From Halobacteriovorax marinus (lineage in GTDB: Bacteria > Bdellovibrionota > Bacteriovoracia > Bacteriovoracales > Bacteriovoracaceae): a DNA stretch of 64,000 nucleotides. How positions within the stretch are numbered: position 1 is the stretch's first letter; every line of letters starts with the position of its first letter. Below the pieces are notes generated by a model that worked only from the letters and a program-made list of their open reading frames with translations, was not told where the DNA came from and ran no database searches. This document shows positions 16,795 through 27,308 of this stretch, piece by piece. The stretch lies in contig MAAO01000016.1 of NCBI GenBank assembly GCA_002163155.1, positions 248,001 to 312,000 on the forward strand, read 5' to 3'. The translations under genes were made by a program, and so were the position numbers.

Positions 16795-18138
16795 ATGAAA
16801 TTCAAAAAAATATTAATCGCTAACCGCGGTGAGATAGCCGTAAGAATTGCGAGAACTTGTAGAGAACTGGGAATTGAAACAGTAGCAGTTCACTCGACAG
16901 TTGATGAAAACTCTCTTCACGTAAAATTAGCAGACGAGTCTGTCTGCATAGGTCCAGCAAAGCCTGGTCTAAGTTATTTAAATATCCCAAATATTTTATC
17001 TGCTGCAGAGATCACTGGGGCTGATGCAATTCACCCTGGCTTTGGTTTTCTTTCTGAAAATAAAGAGTTCGCAGAAATGTGTGAAAAGTGGGGGCTTGAA
17101 TTTATTGGTCCTAACGCTGACTGTATTGAAAGAATGGGTGATAAAATACTTTCTAAAGTTATAGCTGAAGATGCGGGCCTACCAGTTTTAAAACCTATCA
17201 AAGTAAATGGAAGGGAAGATAATGAAATCTTGTCTGAAGTAGAAAAAATGGGACTACCTGTATTGATAAAAGCTTCCGCTGGTGGTGGAGGTAGAGGAAT
17301 GCAGAGAATCGATGATATGGCCGATATCTTATCTGCGATTTCTAGATTAAAAATGGAAGCAAAAGCTGGCTTTGGTGACGATACTTTATTTATTGAAAAA
17401 TACATCACAAACCCACGACACGTAGAAGTTCAAATTCTGGCGGACAAAAAAGGTCATGTTATTCATCTAGGTGAAAGAGACTGCACAATACAAAGAAGAT
17501 TCCAGAAAGTTGTAGAAGAGTCTCCTTGTCCAGTATTAAGTGACGAAAGAAGAAAAGAAATTTGTGACTCCGCAGTTAATTTAGCAAAGTTTGTTAAATA
17601 TGACTCTGTAGGAACAGTAGAATACTTATACGATCAAGATGATGATAAATTCTACTTCATGGAAATGAACACTCGTATCCAGGTAGAGCATCCGGTGACA
17701 GAACAAAGAACTGGAGTTGACTTAATTGCTCAACAAATCATTGCTGCGTCTGGTGAATCAATTTCCTTCACTCAGGAGCAAATTGTCTTTAGTGGTCACG
17801 TTGTAGAGTGTCGCATAAACGCAGAAGATCCAAAGACTTTTGTTCCAAGTCCGGGGAAAATTCTTCATTACCACAGACCTGCTGGTCTTGGTGTCCGTGT
17901 AGATGATTTTATTTACTCAGGCTATTCTGTACCTCATTACTATGACTCTATGTTAGCTAAAATTATTGTTAGTGGAGTTGATAGAGACGAGTGTTTAAAC
18001 AGAATGGAAAGAGCACTAAAAGAGACGGTTATTGAAGGAATTAAAACAAATAAAACACTTCATTTAATGATTATTTCCGATAAAGACTTTAGGGGCAATA
18101 ATTACGCTACCGACTTCTTAGTTAAGAAATTGAAGTAA
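16795..18138 (+). CDS. accC: Biotin carboxylase subunit of acetyl-CoA carboxylase
   Basis: AccC carboxylates the biotin on AccB using ATP and bicarbonate. The frame is open from 16750, but the family starts at MKFKKILIANRGEIAVRIAR, so the ATG at 16795 is chosen; this gives 447 residues, close to the 449 of E. coli AccC, and avoids overlap with accB. Visible elements are GFGFLSEN, the ATP-grasp glycine-rich loop SAGGGGRGM (about 163-171), ERDCTIQRR, and MEMNTRIQVEHPVTE with metal- and biotin-site residues. Confidence 0.97.
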   Translation: MKFKKILIANRGEIAVRIARTCRELGIETVAVHSTVDENSLHVKLADESVCIGPAKPGLSYLNIPNILSAAEITGADAIHPGFGFLSENKEFAEMCEKWGLEFIGPNADCIERMGDKILSKVIAEDAGLPVLKPIKVNGREDNEILSEVEKMGLPVLIKASAGGGGRGMQRIDDMADILSAISRLKMEAKAGFGDDTLFIEKYITNPRHVEVQILADKKGHVIHLGERDCTIQRRFQKVVEESPCPVLSDERRKEICDSAVNLAKFVKYDSVGTVEYLYDQDDDKFYFMEMNTRIQVEHPVTEQRTGVDLIAQQIIAASGESISFTQEQIVFSGHVVECRINAEDPKTFVPSPGKILHYHRPAGLGVRVDDFIYSGYSVPHYYDSMLAKIIVSGVDRDECLNRMERALKETVIEGIKTNKTLHLMIISDKDFRGNNYATDFLVKKLK

Positions 18139-18143
18139 AATAA

Positions 18144-18187
18144 GAGTTAAGTGTCTGTATTCATTTAAGAGGCAGATCACTTAACTC
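18144..18187 (+). terminator. Strong hairpin after accC
   Basis: GAGTTAAGTG at 18144-18153 is perfectly complementary to CACTTAACTC at 18178-18187, and TCTG/CAGA extends the stem inside with one bulged T. The stem ends 11 bases before the next ATG and is followed by only four Ts, so it may be a weak terminator or a leader structure controlling the next gene rather than a full stop. Confidence 0.6.
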
Positions 18188-18198
18188 AAGATTTTACT

Positions 18199-19785
18199 AT
18201 GAAAGAATTAACAAGAAAGTTAGAAAATTTAATTGCTGAAAATAAGATTACGCAAGCGTTTAAATCAATCGATTTATTCTTATCATCTAATAATATTTTA
18301 GATTCGGAATTGTTTAAACTCATTGAAAAAGTTTTTGAAAACTTAAAAGAAGTCTATATCTTACAACGAGTTAAGATTCTAGAGATTGCTAAAAATTCAA
18401 ACCTAGAGCCTGTGTACTTTTTAGAAAGAACTTTAACATTAGTGAGTGTTGAAGACCTTTATATAATTTATCCAATCGCAAAAGATATTTTTTTGAAGAA
18501 TGGTAGATTAGAAAGTTTTGATAACCTTTTTAAAAAATATAAAACTCAACTCCTGAAATATAAGTCATTCTCAATACTGCAAAAAGAAGTTGAAGACCTT
18601 CAAACACTCGGCATAGAAGACCTCTTGAGTATTGATGAAGAGCTCGTAATTAATTTTGGATTAGGCGATATAGAATATTTTGAAAATGTTTATTTAAATG
18701 CCCTTGAGAAAAATCGTACTTCTAAAATAAGTCATTTAAACATAGACTTCGAAAATATTGTTTGGAGAAAACAATCCTTCGTCATGAAGGAAAAAATATT
18801 ATCTTCAAGGGGTTCTTTAGATATTGAAAAATTGAAAGAACTATTAAAATCTATATATGAACTCTTAATCGTTAATAATGAATCTAAACAATGTTTAATA
18901 GAGTTGATTGGTTACTCAATCCAAATGAGTAACCAGCCCATGGCCATTGAATCGGAAAAGTATTTGAAAAAAATATTTAACTTCGAAGATAAACGAACTT
19001 CTAATCAAATAAAGAATATCGTAAATATTGAAAGAACTTCATATGGAGATATCGATATGGGTGACGATCTGTTTGCTGATGAAACAGATCAAAAAGATAT
19101 AACAATAAGAAGGCTTGTTAATCAAATAAATATATTGAAAGTAGAAAGTGATATGGAAGGTGCTACACGCTTACTTGAGCAGTTGAGAGATTTAGATAGA
19201 GACCATTCTCTTGTCAGAGAAATTGAAGAGAAGGAGCATAGGAAGCAAGGCTCTAAGTTAAATAAAACTTCTAAAACAATTTCAGAAATTGAAAATGACA
19301 TCTTGCTAGAATTAACTAAGTACACTTCAAAAGAAAAATCTCTGGAGGATGAACAAGTACTCCACTTGGAAAGAGTTGCAAAAAAATCATACGAATTAAT
19401 GGACGATGAAGAAATATTAAGACAGTATCGAGAACTTCTTTACACTTTTAATTCTCTTGGTTTTTATTCTGTTTCCCTATCTCTCATTGATAGAGTAGTA
19501 GACCTTTTAATGGAGGGGCAGCTCGAACAGAGAATAGAGCTAACTTATCTAAGATGTGAAACATTAAGGATGGCTCAAAATTACTACGGTTCCTTGAATG
19601 AAATTGAAATTTGCCTCGACACATTTGCTTTAATGGAAAAAGAGAAAGTCTCTTTTTACTACTTAAAAGGCGAGGTCTTGAGGGAACTTGGAAGAAAACG
19701 CGAGGCCTTAGCCGCGTATGCAAAAGTCTATAGGTTAGATAAGAAATTTCGAATGGTGTCATATAGGTTGAAAGAGATTGAATAG
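18199..19785 (+). CDS. Unrecognised helical repeat protein
   Basis: I do not recognise this 528-residue protein. It is almost entirely helical and charged, without a signal peptide. Two parts stand out: a middle segment (about 305-355) with paired helices of TPR type (MEGATRLLEQLRDLDRDHS), and a C-terminal block (about 400-528) with TPR-like repeats ending in KGEVLRELGRKREALAAYAK. An acidic linker (about 275-300) separates an N-terminal helical domain. It overlaps the start of tamB by 8 bases, so it may be co-expressed with the envelope genes downstream. A scaffold function is plausible but not shown. Confidence 0.75.
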   Translation: MKELTRKLENLIAENKITQAFKSIDLFLSSNNILDSELFKLIEKVFENLKEVYILQRVKILEIAKNSNLEPVYFLERTLTLVSVEDLYIIYPIAKDIFLKNGRLESFDNLFKKYKTQLLKYKSFSILQKEVEDLQTLGIEDLLSIDEELVINFGLGDIEYFENVYLNALEKNRTSKISHLNIDFENIVWRKQSFVMKEKILSSRGSLDIEKLKELLKSIYELLIVNNESKQCLIELIGYSIQMSNQPMAIESEKYLKKIFNFEDKRTSNQIKNIVNIERTSYGDIDMGDDLFADETDQKDITIRRLVNQINILKVESDMEGATRLLEQLRDLDRDHSLVREIEEKEHRKQGSKLNKTSKTISEIENDILLELTKYTSKEKSLEDEQVLHLERVAKKSYELMDDEEILRQYRELLYTFNSLGFYSVSLSLIDRVVDLLMEGQLEQRIELTYLRCETLRMAQNYYGSLNEIEICLDTFALMEKEKVSFYYLKGEVLRELGRKREALAAYAKVYRLDKKFRMVSYRLKEIE

Positions 19786-22700
19786 GTTAAATAAAATTCT
19801 AATCGTTTTTACCATACTTATGGCAATCGTAGTTTTGTCTACGTGGCGTTTTGTTCAGTCTGAATATTTTGGAGAAATGTTAGCTTATCGAATTAATAAA
19901 ACTATCTCTAGACAAACAAGTTTTGATATTAGTTTCTCTCACATTGAAATTGATATGTTTCCACCTGCTACTTATCTAAAAAATGTTAGTATTCGAAATA
20001 GGTTAGCTTCACCGCAGATAGAAATTGAAGCCGGAAGTTTAAGTCTATCTTTTGGATTATCAGATTTTTTTAGTAATAGGTTTTCAGTTCAAAAGGTTGG
20101 GATCGAGGATGCCAACATTCTCATCAAGGGTATTAAGAAAAAAGGTCAGCAGAAAATTGAGTATAATGAGATTTTCCCTAAGTTGAAAAATATCCTTCAA
20201 GTAGCACTTCCAGTAAAAATTGGCGGAGTACATATAAAAAGATCCTATGTGGAGTCAGAATTTATCACGGGTTATTTTGAATATTGTGATGTTATTGTTT
20301 ATAAATCCGTTTTAGAAGCGAATATAAAAGCACATGCATTGAAGGTTGATAAATCATTAATTAAAGATTCTGAATATAGATCATTTGATTACGTAACCCT
20401 AGGTTTTCATTTAAACGAAGAGAAGCTACTCTTGAAGAAGGGCGAGATTTGGAAAGACTCTCAACGGGTAATTGTGGACGGAGCCCTCTTATTTAAAAAG
20501 AATTTAGAATTTAATGGTTCAGTGTACTTAAGAGGATTAATAGAAAAAATAAAATATATAAATACACACAAGTATCTGAAAGATGTTGGACTTAAAGGGG
20601 TGTTTGAATTTAAATCTGAAGTTAAAAGTGATTTAACAAAATCATTTGAGATTGATGGCTCACTTCGTTTAATAGATTTTAGATCAGAATATGCCAACGT
20701 TGATAATGTTTATACTGAATTTACTGTAAATGAAGATAATCTGATTATTGATCAACTGATGGTAGAAGATGGGAAAGGTATAATAGAGCTCGAAGACAAG
20801 ATTGTCGCTTATAACTTTAAAGACAAAAAGATTTCTAATGACTTTGCTAACTTTAAAGTAAGTAGATTCAAAACAAATTCAATTCTATATTCAATAAGAG
20901 ATAAATTATCCATATTAAAAGGGGATGTTACTGGCCAAGTCTCTGTTCAGTGGGACGATGACAATGTTAATTTTGATATCAAGAAGGACTCAAAATTAGA
21001 AAACTTTGTTTTAGATGTGGGAGCGGAGTCTCCAATATTAAAAAATAAAGAAGTTAAAATCGAGAGTGGTTTTGTCCAAGTCTTACCAACTGGAGAAGTT
21101 TATCTTGGTTTCGATCTGCGGGTGGGGGATTACTCCTTTTTGAAGGCAGATGGTTTCATTGGCTCTAAGAAAATTGATATAAAAGTTACTGACTCCGAAA
21201 TAGATCTTGCTGAAGTTGGTCCTATCTCTGGCTTACAGTTATATGGGAAAGGTCCTTTCTTAATGAATATTTCAGGCGGGGGGAAAGATGTTGTTTTTGA
21301 TTTTAAAGTCGACTTTGTCGATGTCGATATTTTAGATTATCAAATTAAAAAACTAAAAGGAGATATCTCTTTAGATTTAAGGGATCTCGTTTTATCAATA
21401 AGTAATACGTTAGGTAGATTTTCTAATACGAAGTATACAAGTGATGGGTATATAAATTTTAAAGATGGTAAAATTAATTTATCCATTGATTTATTACAAA
21501 CTGATTTAGAGGACTCTTTGATTATCTTTAAACCATTAGTGAAAGCTGTAAGTTTTATGGATTCTCCTCATCTCGGATTTACCTATAAAGCGAAAGTGAA
21601 AATTAATGGAGACTTAAACCCTGAAGGAATTAGAGTTTATGGAATAGTTGATGGAAGTGACTTGAAAATATTCAAGGAGAAATCTGAATCTCTATCATTT
21701 AATTTTGAATTTTTAGATAATGTACTTAAGGTAGACAAGTTAAAAATGAGGCACGGTTCTTCTAAGGTGCTAGGAAAGGCCAGTGTAAATACAAAGAGTC
21801 AGTATTTTGAATATGATGCGAAAATAATAGATGGTCAACTTGAAGATCTTGAAACGTACAGGATTTTAAACTTAGGTTTTGCAAGTGAGTTTGCAGGTGA
21901 GTTTTATGGTAATGGTACATTTGATGACTTCTCTACAAGATCACATGTTAAATTTACAAATAGTTTTCTAGGAAATGTGCAAGTTCCTGAGTCATTTATA
22001 ACAATTTATAATAACTCTAAAGAAGTATTCTCAAGTGGAAATTTCCTTGGGGACAGGGTTACTTATAATTTATATTTAAATTTCGATGATAAAACGAAAC
22101 AGAAATCTTATCTGAACTCTTTTCTGGACTTTAGGGATATCAGGGAGCTTATTAGTGTCATCTCTAACCATAACATGGAGTTGCCAAATATCTCTGGTAA
22201 AACGAGGGGAAGCTTTACATCATCTTTTTCAATGTTTAATTTAAGCGATTTATCTTTAAACCTAGTGCTTTCAGAGTTCGAATTTACTAAAGGAAGCAAA
22301 AGTTTGTTCATCGATGGTGAAAAAGCTTTATTCAATATGGTTGATGGGGAAATAAAAGAAGTCGACTTCAGACTCATAAGTGATTCTGATGATTATTTAG
22401 TGCTTAATGGAAAAGGTAGTTTAAAGGATAATATAGTAATAAGTGAAAAATTTAAAATAGATGCTTCATTTCTTGAATTGTTGAGTTCAAAAATATCAAA
22501 GTCAACTGGATTGATAAAAGGTCAAGGAAACTTAAAGGGAAGTGTTAAGAACTTAACATATGATCATAGTTTTTCAGGTGAAGATATATTCTTAAAAATT
22601 ATTGGAGTGCCAAGTTCATTTTCAAGTTTAGGGTTTGATATTCTTCTTGATCAAAATAGTATCTTAGTAAATAAGTTAGATGGATATTTTGGAAAGGGAG

Positions 22701-23809
22701 AGATTAATGGTAGCGGACTTATTAAGCTAGTTCTTCCGTATCCTGTTGTCGATCTATCACTAGAATTTACAAATAGTTATATACCTTTATTTAAAAAGAG
22801 TGGCGTTTTACTTTCAGGAAATGCCCGGGTTGAAGGAAGTGACTTTCCTTATTTATTGAGTGGAAGTATTACTGTATTAAATGGAACAATTAATGATGAG
22901 CTTCAAGACTTAAGTCCTCCCAGTGTGTCTGGAAGAGGCGTTTATCAGAAGTATGTTCCTGAAAGTAAGTTTGATAATAGGTTTGATTATTTTGATTTAG
23001 ATTTATCAATTGGATTTGATAAACCAATCGTCGTGAGAAATCTTCTCGCCGATTTACGTCTGGTCGGAAGTGGTAGAATTAAGGGAAAGGTATATAAACC
23101 AAGCATTAACGGTGTGGTAGAAGTTGTTCCTGGTTTAAGTAAGTTGTTATTTAAGGGAAATGAATTTGTGATTAAAGAGGGAAGTTTGTCATTTAGTGAA
23201 GATAAAGGGTTAATTCCTGAATTAAGATTTAATGGAAATAGTAGTATTAATCAATACAATATAAATTTAGATGTATATGGCCTTGCTAATGATCCTCAGC
23301 TTTCGGTTACTTCGGATCCTTTCTTGAAACAAGAAGATATCTTTAGTCTTCTTACTTTGGGATTTACTTCTGAAATTTCAGAAGAACTTGAAGAGAAAGA
23401 TAGAAGGTCTGCTACTACTTTAGGAATAGGGACTTTATTGTTTGATCAGTTGTTGAAAAATCAGGGATTAAGTTCAAATCTAGGATTAAAACTAAGCGTT
23501 CTTCCTGAGTTTGAAGAAAATGAATCATCTTTGTTGAAAGGGAAATCAGGAGTTTCTGATACAGGTTCAAGTCGCTACAAGAGTGCCACAAAAATTAAAC
23601 TTGAAAAGAAAATTAGTAAGGATGTTGACCTTTCTCTAGCAAGTACTGTTGGTGGAAGTGCGGAGCAAAAACAGGAAATGAATGTTAATTATAATATATT
23701 AAAAAATGTTTCCCTTGAAGGGGTATACGAAATAAACTCAGCGAGTGAGGAACAATCCAAGGATCCAACATCATTTGGAATAGATTTAAAGATACAATGG
23801 ACTTATTAA
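19778..23809 (+). CDS. tamB: TamB-like translocation/assembly (AsmA superfamily) protein
   Basis: TamB is a long beta-taco protein that spans the periplasm from an inner-membrane anchor. The 1343-residue product has one N-terminal membrane segment (about 7-26) and then monotonous beta-strand sequence for over 1200 residues. The C-terminal DUF490-type domain is recognisable by NGVVEVVPGLSKLLFKGNEF, SVTSDPFLKQEDIFSLLTLG and the final strands ending in WTY. The start is a TTG at 19778 inside the previous gene; the nearest in-frame ATG (M14) would cut the membrane segment. It overlaps the Omp85 gene by 13 bases, the expected TamA-TamB partner. Roles in phospholipid transport or autotransporter assembly are known for the family. 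Confidence 0.88.
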   Translation: MNRLNKILIVFTILMAIVVLSTWRFVQSEYFGEMLAYRINKTISRQTSFDISFSHIEIDMFPPATYLKNVSIRNRLASPQIEIEAGSLSLSFGLSDFFSNRFSVQKVGIEDANILIKGIKKKGQQKIEYNEIFPKLKNILQVALPVKIGGVHIKRSYVESEFITGYFEYCDVIVYKSVLEANIKAHALKVDKSLIKDSEYRSFDYVTLGFHLNEEKLLLKKGEIWKDSQRVIVDGALLFKKNLEFNGSVYLRGLIEKIKYINTHKYLKDVGLKGVFEFKSEVKSDLTKSFEIDGSLRLIDFRSEYANVDNVYTEFTVNEDNLIIDQLMVEDGKGIIELEDKIVAYNFKDKKISNDFANFKVSRFKTNSILYSIRDKLSILKGDVTGQVSVQWDDDNVNFDIKKDSKLENFVLDVGAESPILKNKEVKIESGFVQVLPTGEVYLGFDLRVGDYSFLKADGFIGSKKIDIKVTDSEIDLAEVGPISGLQLYGKGPFLMNISGGGKDVVFDFKVDFVDVDILDYQIKKLKGDISLDLRDLVLSISNTLGRFSNTKYTSDGYINFKDGKINLSIDLLQTDLEDSLIIFKPLVKAVSFMDSPHLGFTYKAKVKINGDLNPEGIRVYGIVDGSDLKIFKEKSESLSFNFEFLDNVLKVDKLKMRHGSSKVLGKASVNTKSQYFEYDAKIIDGQLEDLETYRILNLGFASEFAGEFYGNGTFDDFSTRSHVKFTNSFLGNVQVPESFITIYNNSKEVFSSGNFLGDRVTYNLYLNFDDKTKQKSYLNSFLDFRDIRELISVISNHNMELPNISGKTRGSFTSSFSMFNLSDLSLNLVLSEFEFTKGSKSLFIDGEKALFNMVDGEIKEVDFRLISDSDDYLVLNGKGSLKDNIVISEKFKIDASFLELLSSKISKSTGLIKGQGNLKGSVKNLTYDHSFSGEDIFLKIIGVPSSFSSLGFDILLDQNSILVNKLDGYFGKGEINGSGLIKLVLPYPVVDLSLEFTNSYIPLFKKSGVLLSGNARVEGSDFPYLLSGSITVLNGTINDELQDLSPPSVSGRGVYQKYVPESKFDNRFDYFDLDLSIGFDKPIVVRNLLADLRLVGSGRIKGKVYKPSINGVVEVVPGLSKLLFKGNEFVIKEGSLSFSEDKGLIPELRFNGNSSINQYNINLDVYGLANDPQLSVTSDPFLKQEDIFSLLTLGFTSEISEELEEKDRRSATTLGIGTLLFDQLLKNQGLSSNLGLKLSVLPEFEENESSLLKGKSGVSDTGSSRYKSATKIKLEKKISKDVDLSLASTVGGSAEQKQEMNVNYNILKNVSLEGVYEINSASEEQSKDPTSFGIDLKIQWTY

Positions 23810-26670
23810 AAACTATATTATTATTTTCTATGCTTCTTTCGTCCTTTATTATTAAGGGAGAAAGCTCTCAGCTTCAATCGTTTGAAGTTGTTTGTTTAGG
23901 TAGCGATCAGAAGTGTGTTGATTTCAAAGGCGATGTTCAGAAAAAAATTGAAGAAGGCTTGTTTAAAGACTCTTTGAAAGATTATTTTAATCTTCTGTTG
24001 TTTGATAATTCAATTTCAAGATTCTCATATAGTATCGATAAAAAGTCGGTATTACATCTTAATATAAGTTTTTATAAGAAAATTTCTCTTTTTCAGATCT
24101 TACACAATACTAATATCGATACAAGAGCTCTTGAGAGAATTGTTGATTTGAGTGATGGATCATTTTTTCGGGAATCATCTTTGGAGAAGGCCAAAGAGGA
24201 AGTTATTAAATATTTTGTTGAGAGGGGATACTCTAATGCTACTTTAAAGGTAAAAATATCTGAAGTTAACTCGAGAGTGAATATCGAATTTACAGTTTCA
24301 ACTGGTAATTTTATTAAGGTTAAGCAGGTTAAAATAATATCTGAGAGTGATACAAAGTCTGTAGAATTAATTAAGAGAAGATTTCATAAGTTTCAGAATA
24401 AAGTATGGAATAAGATAGATGTAAAATTTGAAATAGAAAGACTCTCTGCTGATTTATTCTCAGAGGGATATTTTTCTTCAAACGTAAAAATATTAACTCC
24501 TAGGTTTATGAAGAATGATTTTATTTTATTGAGAATTCAAGTTGACCTTGGCAATAAACACAGCTTTAGTTTTCATGGAGCAAAAGTTTTTAATCATCAA
24601 GAACTTCTAAGTAAACTAAAAGAAGAAATTAAAATAAACCTTGGCTACTTTAAAGAAGTGGATTTGGTTAATCTTGTCATCAAGATGTATGAAAACATAG
24701 GTATCTTTAATACCAAGGTGAGTACATATAAGAACTTAGGAACAGATGGAACGGGCCAAGCATTCATTAATTACTATTTTTCAATAAATGAAGGGAATAA
24801 GGTCGTAGTGAATTCTCTCTCTTTTGCGGGAAATTTAGATTTTAGTATTGAGAAAATTAAGAACATCTACTTTAACAATGCTTCAGTTCTTATCGAAAGA
24901 GGTTTTTTAGATTTAAACTATGTGAACTCATTTACGGAAATTGTAAAAAAGAAGTATTTAGAACTTGGGTATGTTCAAGTTGATATTTCATCTCCAAGGG
25001 TTACATTTAATGAGAAGAGAAGCCGTGTAGATATTGAATATAGAATTAAGGAAAGGCAGCAAGTAAATATTAAGGAGATTGCCTTCATTGGTGTTCCATC
25101 TCATTACATAAAACAAATTGAGAGTATTTTAGTTAATAAGAAAGATAATCCACTGAACGTTTTGGAGGTCGATAAAGATCTAGAAAAAACTATTAAGTTT
25201 TTAAAAGATAAAGGTTATTACTTTGCTGTCTCGACAAAGCTAAAGGCTGGAGAAATATTAAAATATGATCCTAGCTTTACCTCAGCAACTATAGCTGTTG
25301 AAGTTAGGCTGGGAGACAAGGTAACTTATAATAATTCGCTCGTATCAGGTTACTCTAAAACTAAGAAAATAGTTATTGATAGAGAAATTAACTTTAAAAG
25401 AGGTGAGTTGTTAACACCTGAGAAAGTTCAAAAGCTTAAAAATAGATTGTCTTCTTTAGGAATCTTTTCAAGTATAATTATTCGCCCACTACTTGATAAA
25501 GATACAAATAATTACAATCTATTAGTTCAGGTTCAGGAGAAAGACTTTGGTACTGCCTTTTTCGCTCCCGGTTATCGAACTGACTTAGGTTACAAATTCT
25601 CTATTGGAACAAACTACAATAATATAAATGGTATGAATCGTATTGGATCCTTAAGGGCTCAGGTAAATAAGAGAACAAGTTATAGCTCCTTTGACTCTAG
25701 AAGGCAGCAGGAGCAGAAGGACATGCTAGAGTTTTCTTTTCGAGGAAACCTAACTGAGCCATATTTTGTTCCAAAGATTTTTGGACGACGGATGGAGGGA
25801 GATTTAGGTTTTTCTGTTGAAAGAAAGAGGTATTACGAATTTGATGCTGATCGTTTCAGAATCGCTCCGAGCTTATCAAAGAGTTTTACAGATTATTTTT
25901 CAGGATCTTTAAAGTATCAATTTGAAAGAATTAATCAGTATGATGCAACCAGCGCCATCAATAACGATGATTTTAATATTGGTGCTATCACACCAGGAAT
26001 TTCATTTGATTTTAGAGATGATGAAGTTTCTCCCAGGAAAGGTTCTTTCTATAGTTTGTCAGTAGAGTTTGCCAATCCCTTTTTTGGCTCAATGAACAAT
26101 GAGACTATAAAGGTTAATTATTATAAATTAGTTTCCAGGAATAGATTTTATTATCCTTATAAAGATCTTGTTTTTGCATTAAATGTAGCTTGGGGTGTTC
26201 AAAAGAACTTTTCAAATAAAGCGAAGCTAGATGCCGACGGTTCACCAATTACAGACTCAAATGGAGATGTCGTCACAGACGGCTATATTCCTTCAATTAA
26301 GGTCTTTAGATTAAATGGAGTGGATATCGTTCGAGGTTTTGCTGAGGATGAAATAAACATCCTTTCTACCGGTGAGGATATTGGAGATGTAATCATTAGG
26401 GATAGTGCTTATTTTACTAACTTTAAGCTTGAGGCGCGGTACTCTGTGAGTGATACCTTTGTTCTTGGGCCATTCTTTGATGCGGGTAGAGTGTTTGTAA
26501 ATAGCTTTAAGGTATTGGATTTACGTACATCCGTCGGTCTTACTTTGAAATATGTTACCCCTGTTGGGACTTTGGATTTTGATTATGGAGTCAAGTTGAG
26601 ACGAAAAACACATAATGGAGTAAACAGAGAGAGTTACGGCCGTTTTCATCTTTCGATTGGATTTTTCTAG
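23797..26670 (+). CDS. tamA: Omp85-family outer-membrane protein, TamA/BamA-like
   Basis: This is an outer-membrane beta-barrel assembly protein. The 957-residue product has a signal peptide (about 1-23), an N-terminal run of POTRA domains (about 90-560, for example DGSFFRESSLEKAKEEVIKYFVERGYSNA and FKRGELLTPEKVQKLKNRLSSLGIFS) and a C-terminal 16-strand barrel (about 590-957) ending in FHLSIGFF with a terminal Phe. The L6 motif VRGF is at about 844. It is longer than E. coli TamA (577 aa) and BamA (810 aa) because of the extended POTRA region. Coupling to tamB supports TamA; the number of POTRA units is closer to BamA, so the name is tentative. Confidence 0.88.
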   Translation: MDLLKTILLFSMLLSSFIIKGESSQLQSFEVVCLGSDQKCVDFKGDVQKKIEEGLFKDSLKDYFNLLLFDNSISRFSYSIDKKSVLHLNISFYKKISLFQILHNTNIDTRALERIVDLSDGSFFRESSLEKAKEEVIKYFVERGYSNATLKVKISEVNSRVNIEFTVSTGNFIKVKQVKIISESDTKSVELIKRRFHKFQNKVWNKIDVKFEIERLSADLFSEGYFSSNVKILTPRFMKNDFILLRIQVDLGNKHSFSFHGAKVFNHQELLSKLKEEIKINLGYFKEVDLVNLVIKMYENIGIFNTKVSTYKNLGTDGTGQAFINYYFSINEGNKVVVNSLSFAGNLDFSIEKIKNIYFNNASVLIERGFLDLNYVNSFTEIVKKKYLELGYVQVDISSPRVTFNEKRSRVDIEYRIKERQQVNIKEIAFIGVPSHYIKQIESILVNKKDNPLNVLEVDKDLEKTIKFLKDKGYYFAVSTKLKAGEILKYDPSFTSATIAVEVRLGDKVTYNNSLVSGYSKTKKIVIDREINFKRGELLTPEKVQKLKNRLSSLGIFSSIIIRPLLDKDTNNYNLLVQVQEKDFGTAFFAPGYRTDLGYKFSIGTNYNNINGMNRIGSLRAQVNKRTSYSSFDSRRQQEQKDMLEFSFRGNLTEPYFVPKIFGRRMEGDLGFSVERKRYYEFDADRFRIAPSLSKSFTDYFSGSLKYQFERINQYDATSAINNDDFNIGAITPGISFDFRDDEVSPRKGSFYSLSVEFANPFFGSMNNETIKVNYYKLVSRNRFYYPYKDLVFALNVAWGVQKNFSNKAKLDADGSPITDSNGDVVTDGYIPSIKVFRLNGVDIVRGFAEDEINILSTGEDIGDVIIRDSAYFTNFKLEARYSVSDTFVLGPFFDAGRVFVNSFKVLDLRTSVGLTLKYVTPVGTLDFDYGVKLRRKTHNGVNRESYGRFHLSIGFF

Positions 26671-26748
26671 CTCTACGAGAGGTTTAAATAGCATTTATTT
26701 TTAATTTTAAATATTTTCATAATAATTATGCTGAAAGAGTTTTTGGTC

Positions 26749-26778
26749 TTGACTAGTGGCCCAATAAACCAGTATAAG
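26749..26778 (+). promoter_or_regulatory. Sigma-70-type promoter for rplM-rpsI
   Basis: TTGACT (26749-26754) and TATAAG (26773-26778) are separated by 18 bases, both one mismatch from consensus. The start of transcription would be near 26785, leaving a leader of about 65 bases with a short ACTC/GAGT hairpin that might serve ribosomal-protein control. Confidence 0.65.
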
Positions 26779-26852
26779 GTCTAACACTCGTATTTTGAGT
26801 ATTAAAAAATTAACATATTGCAGTAAATATATTTTTACTTGGAAGGTAGTTT

Positions 26853-27293
26853 ATGTACACGCAGAAGTCTTTTGTATTGAAGCCAGCTGACACAGACAAA
26901 AAGTGGCATCTTATTGATGCTAATGATAAAGTTGTTGGAAGACTTGCGACTGAAATAGCAAATATCCTGAGAGGGAAGAACAGTCCTAAGTATACTCCGC
27001 ACACTGATTCAGGTGACTTTGTAGTCGTAATCAATGCTGAGAAAGTTAAATTTACAGGTTCAAAGTGGGATAAGAAGCTTTATATCTGGCACACTAATCA
27101 TATTGGTGGATTAAAATCAAGAACGGCTAAAGAGCAGTTAGAGAGAAAACCTGAGCAGATTCTTATGAGTGCTGTAAAGGGAATGCTTCCTAAGAATTCT
27201 TTAGGTAGAAAACAACTAACTAAGCTAAAGGTTTTCGCTGGTGAGGCACATTCTCACGAAGCTCAACAACCTGCTGCTTACGCAATTAAATAA
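26853..27293 (+). CDS. rplM: Ribosomal protein L13 (uL13)
   Basis: L13 is an early-assembling large-subunit protein. The 146-residue product has the family sequence WHLIDANDKVVGRLATEIA, GDFVVVINAEKVKFTG and KGMLPKNSLGR, which leaves no doubt. It is followed by rpsI after 15 bases, the universal pair. An SD GGAAGG lies in front of the ATG. Confidence 0.98.
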   Translation: MYTQKSFVLKPADTDKKWHLIDANDKVVGRLATEIANILRGKNSPKYTPHTDSGDFVVVINAEKVKFTGSKWDKKLYIWHTNHIGGLKSRTAKEQLERKPEQILMSAVKGMLPKNSLGRKQLTKLKVFAGEAHSHEAQQPAAYAIK

Positions 27294-27308
27294 TTGAGAG
27301 GAATTGCA

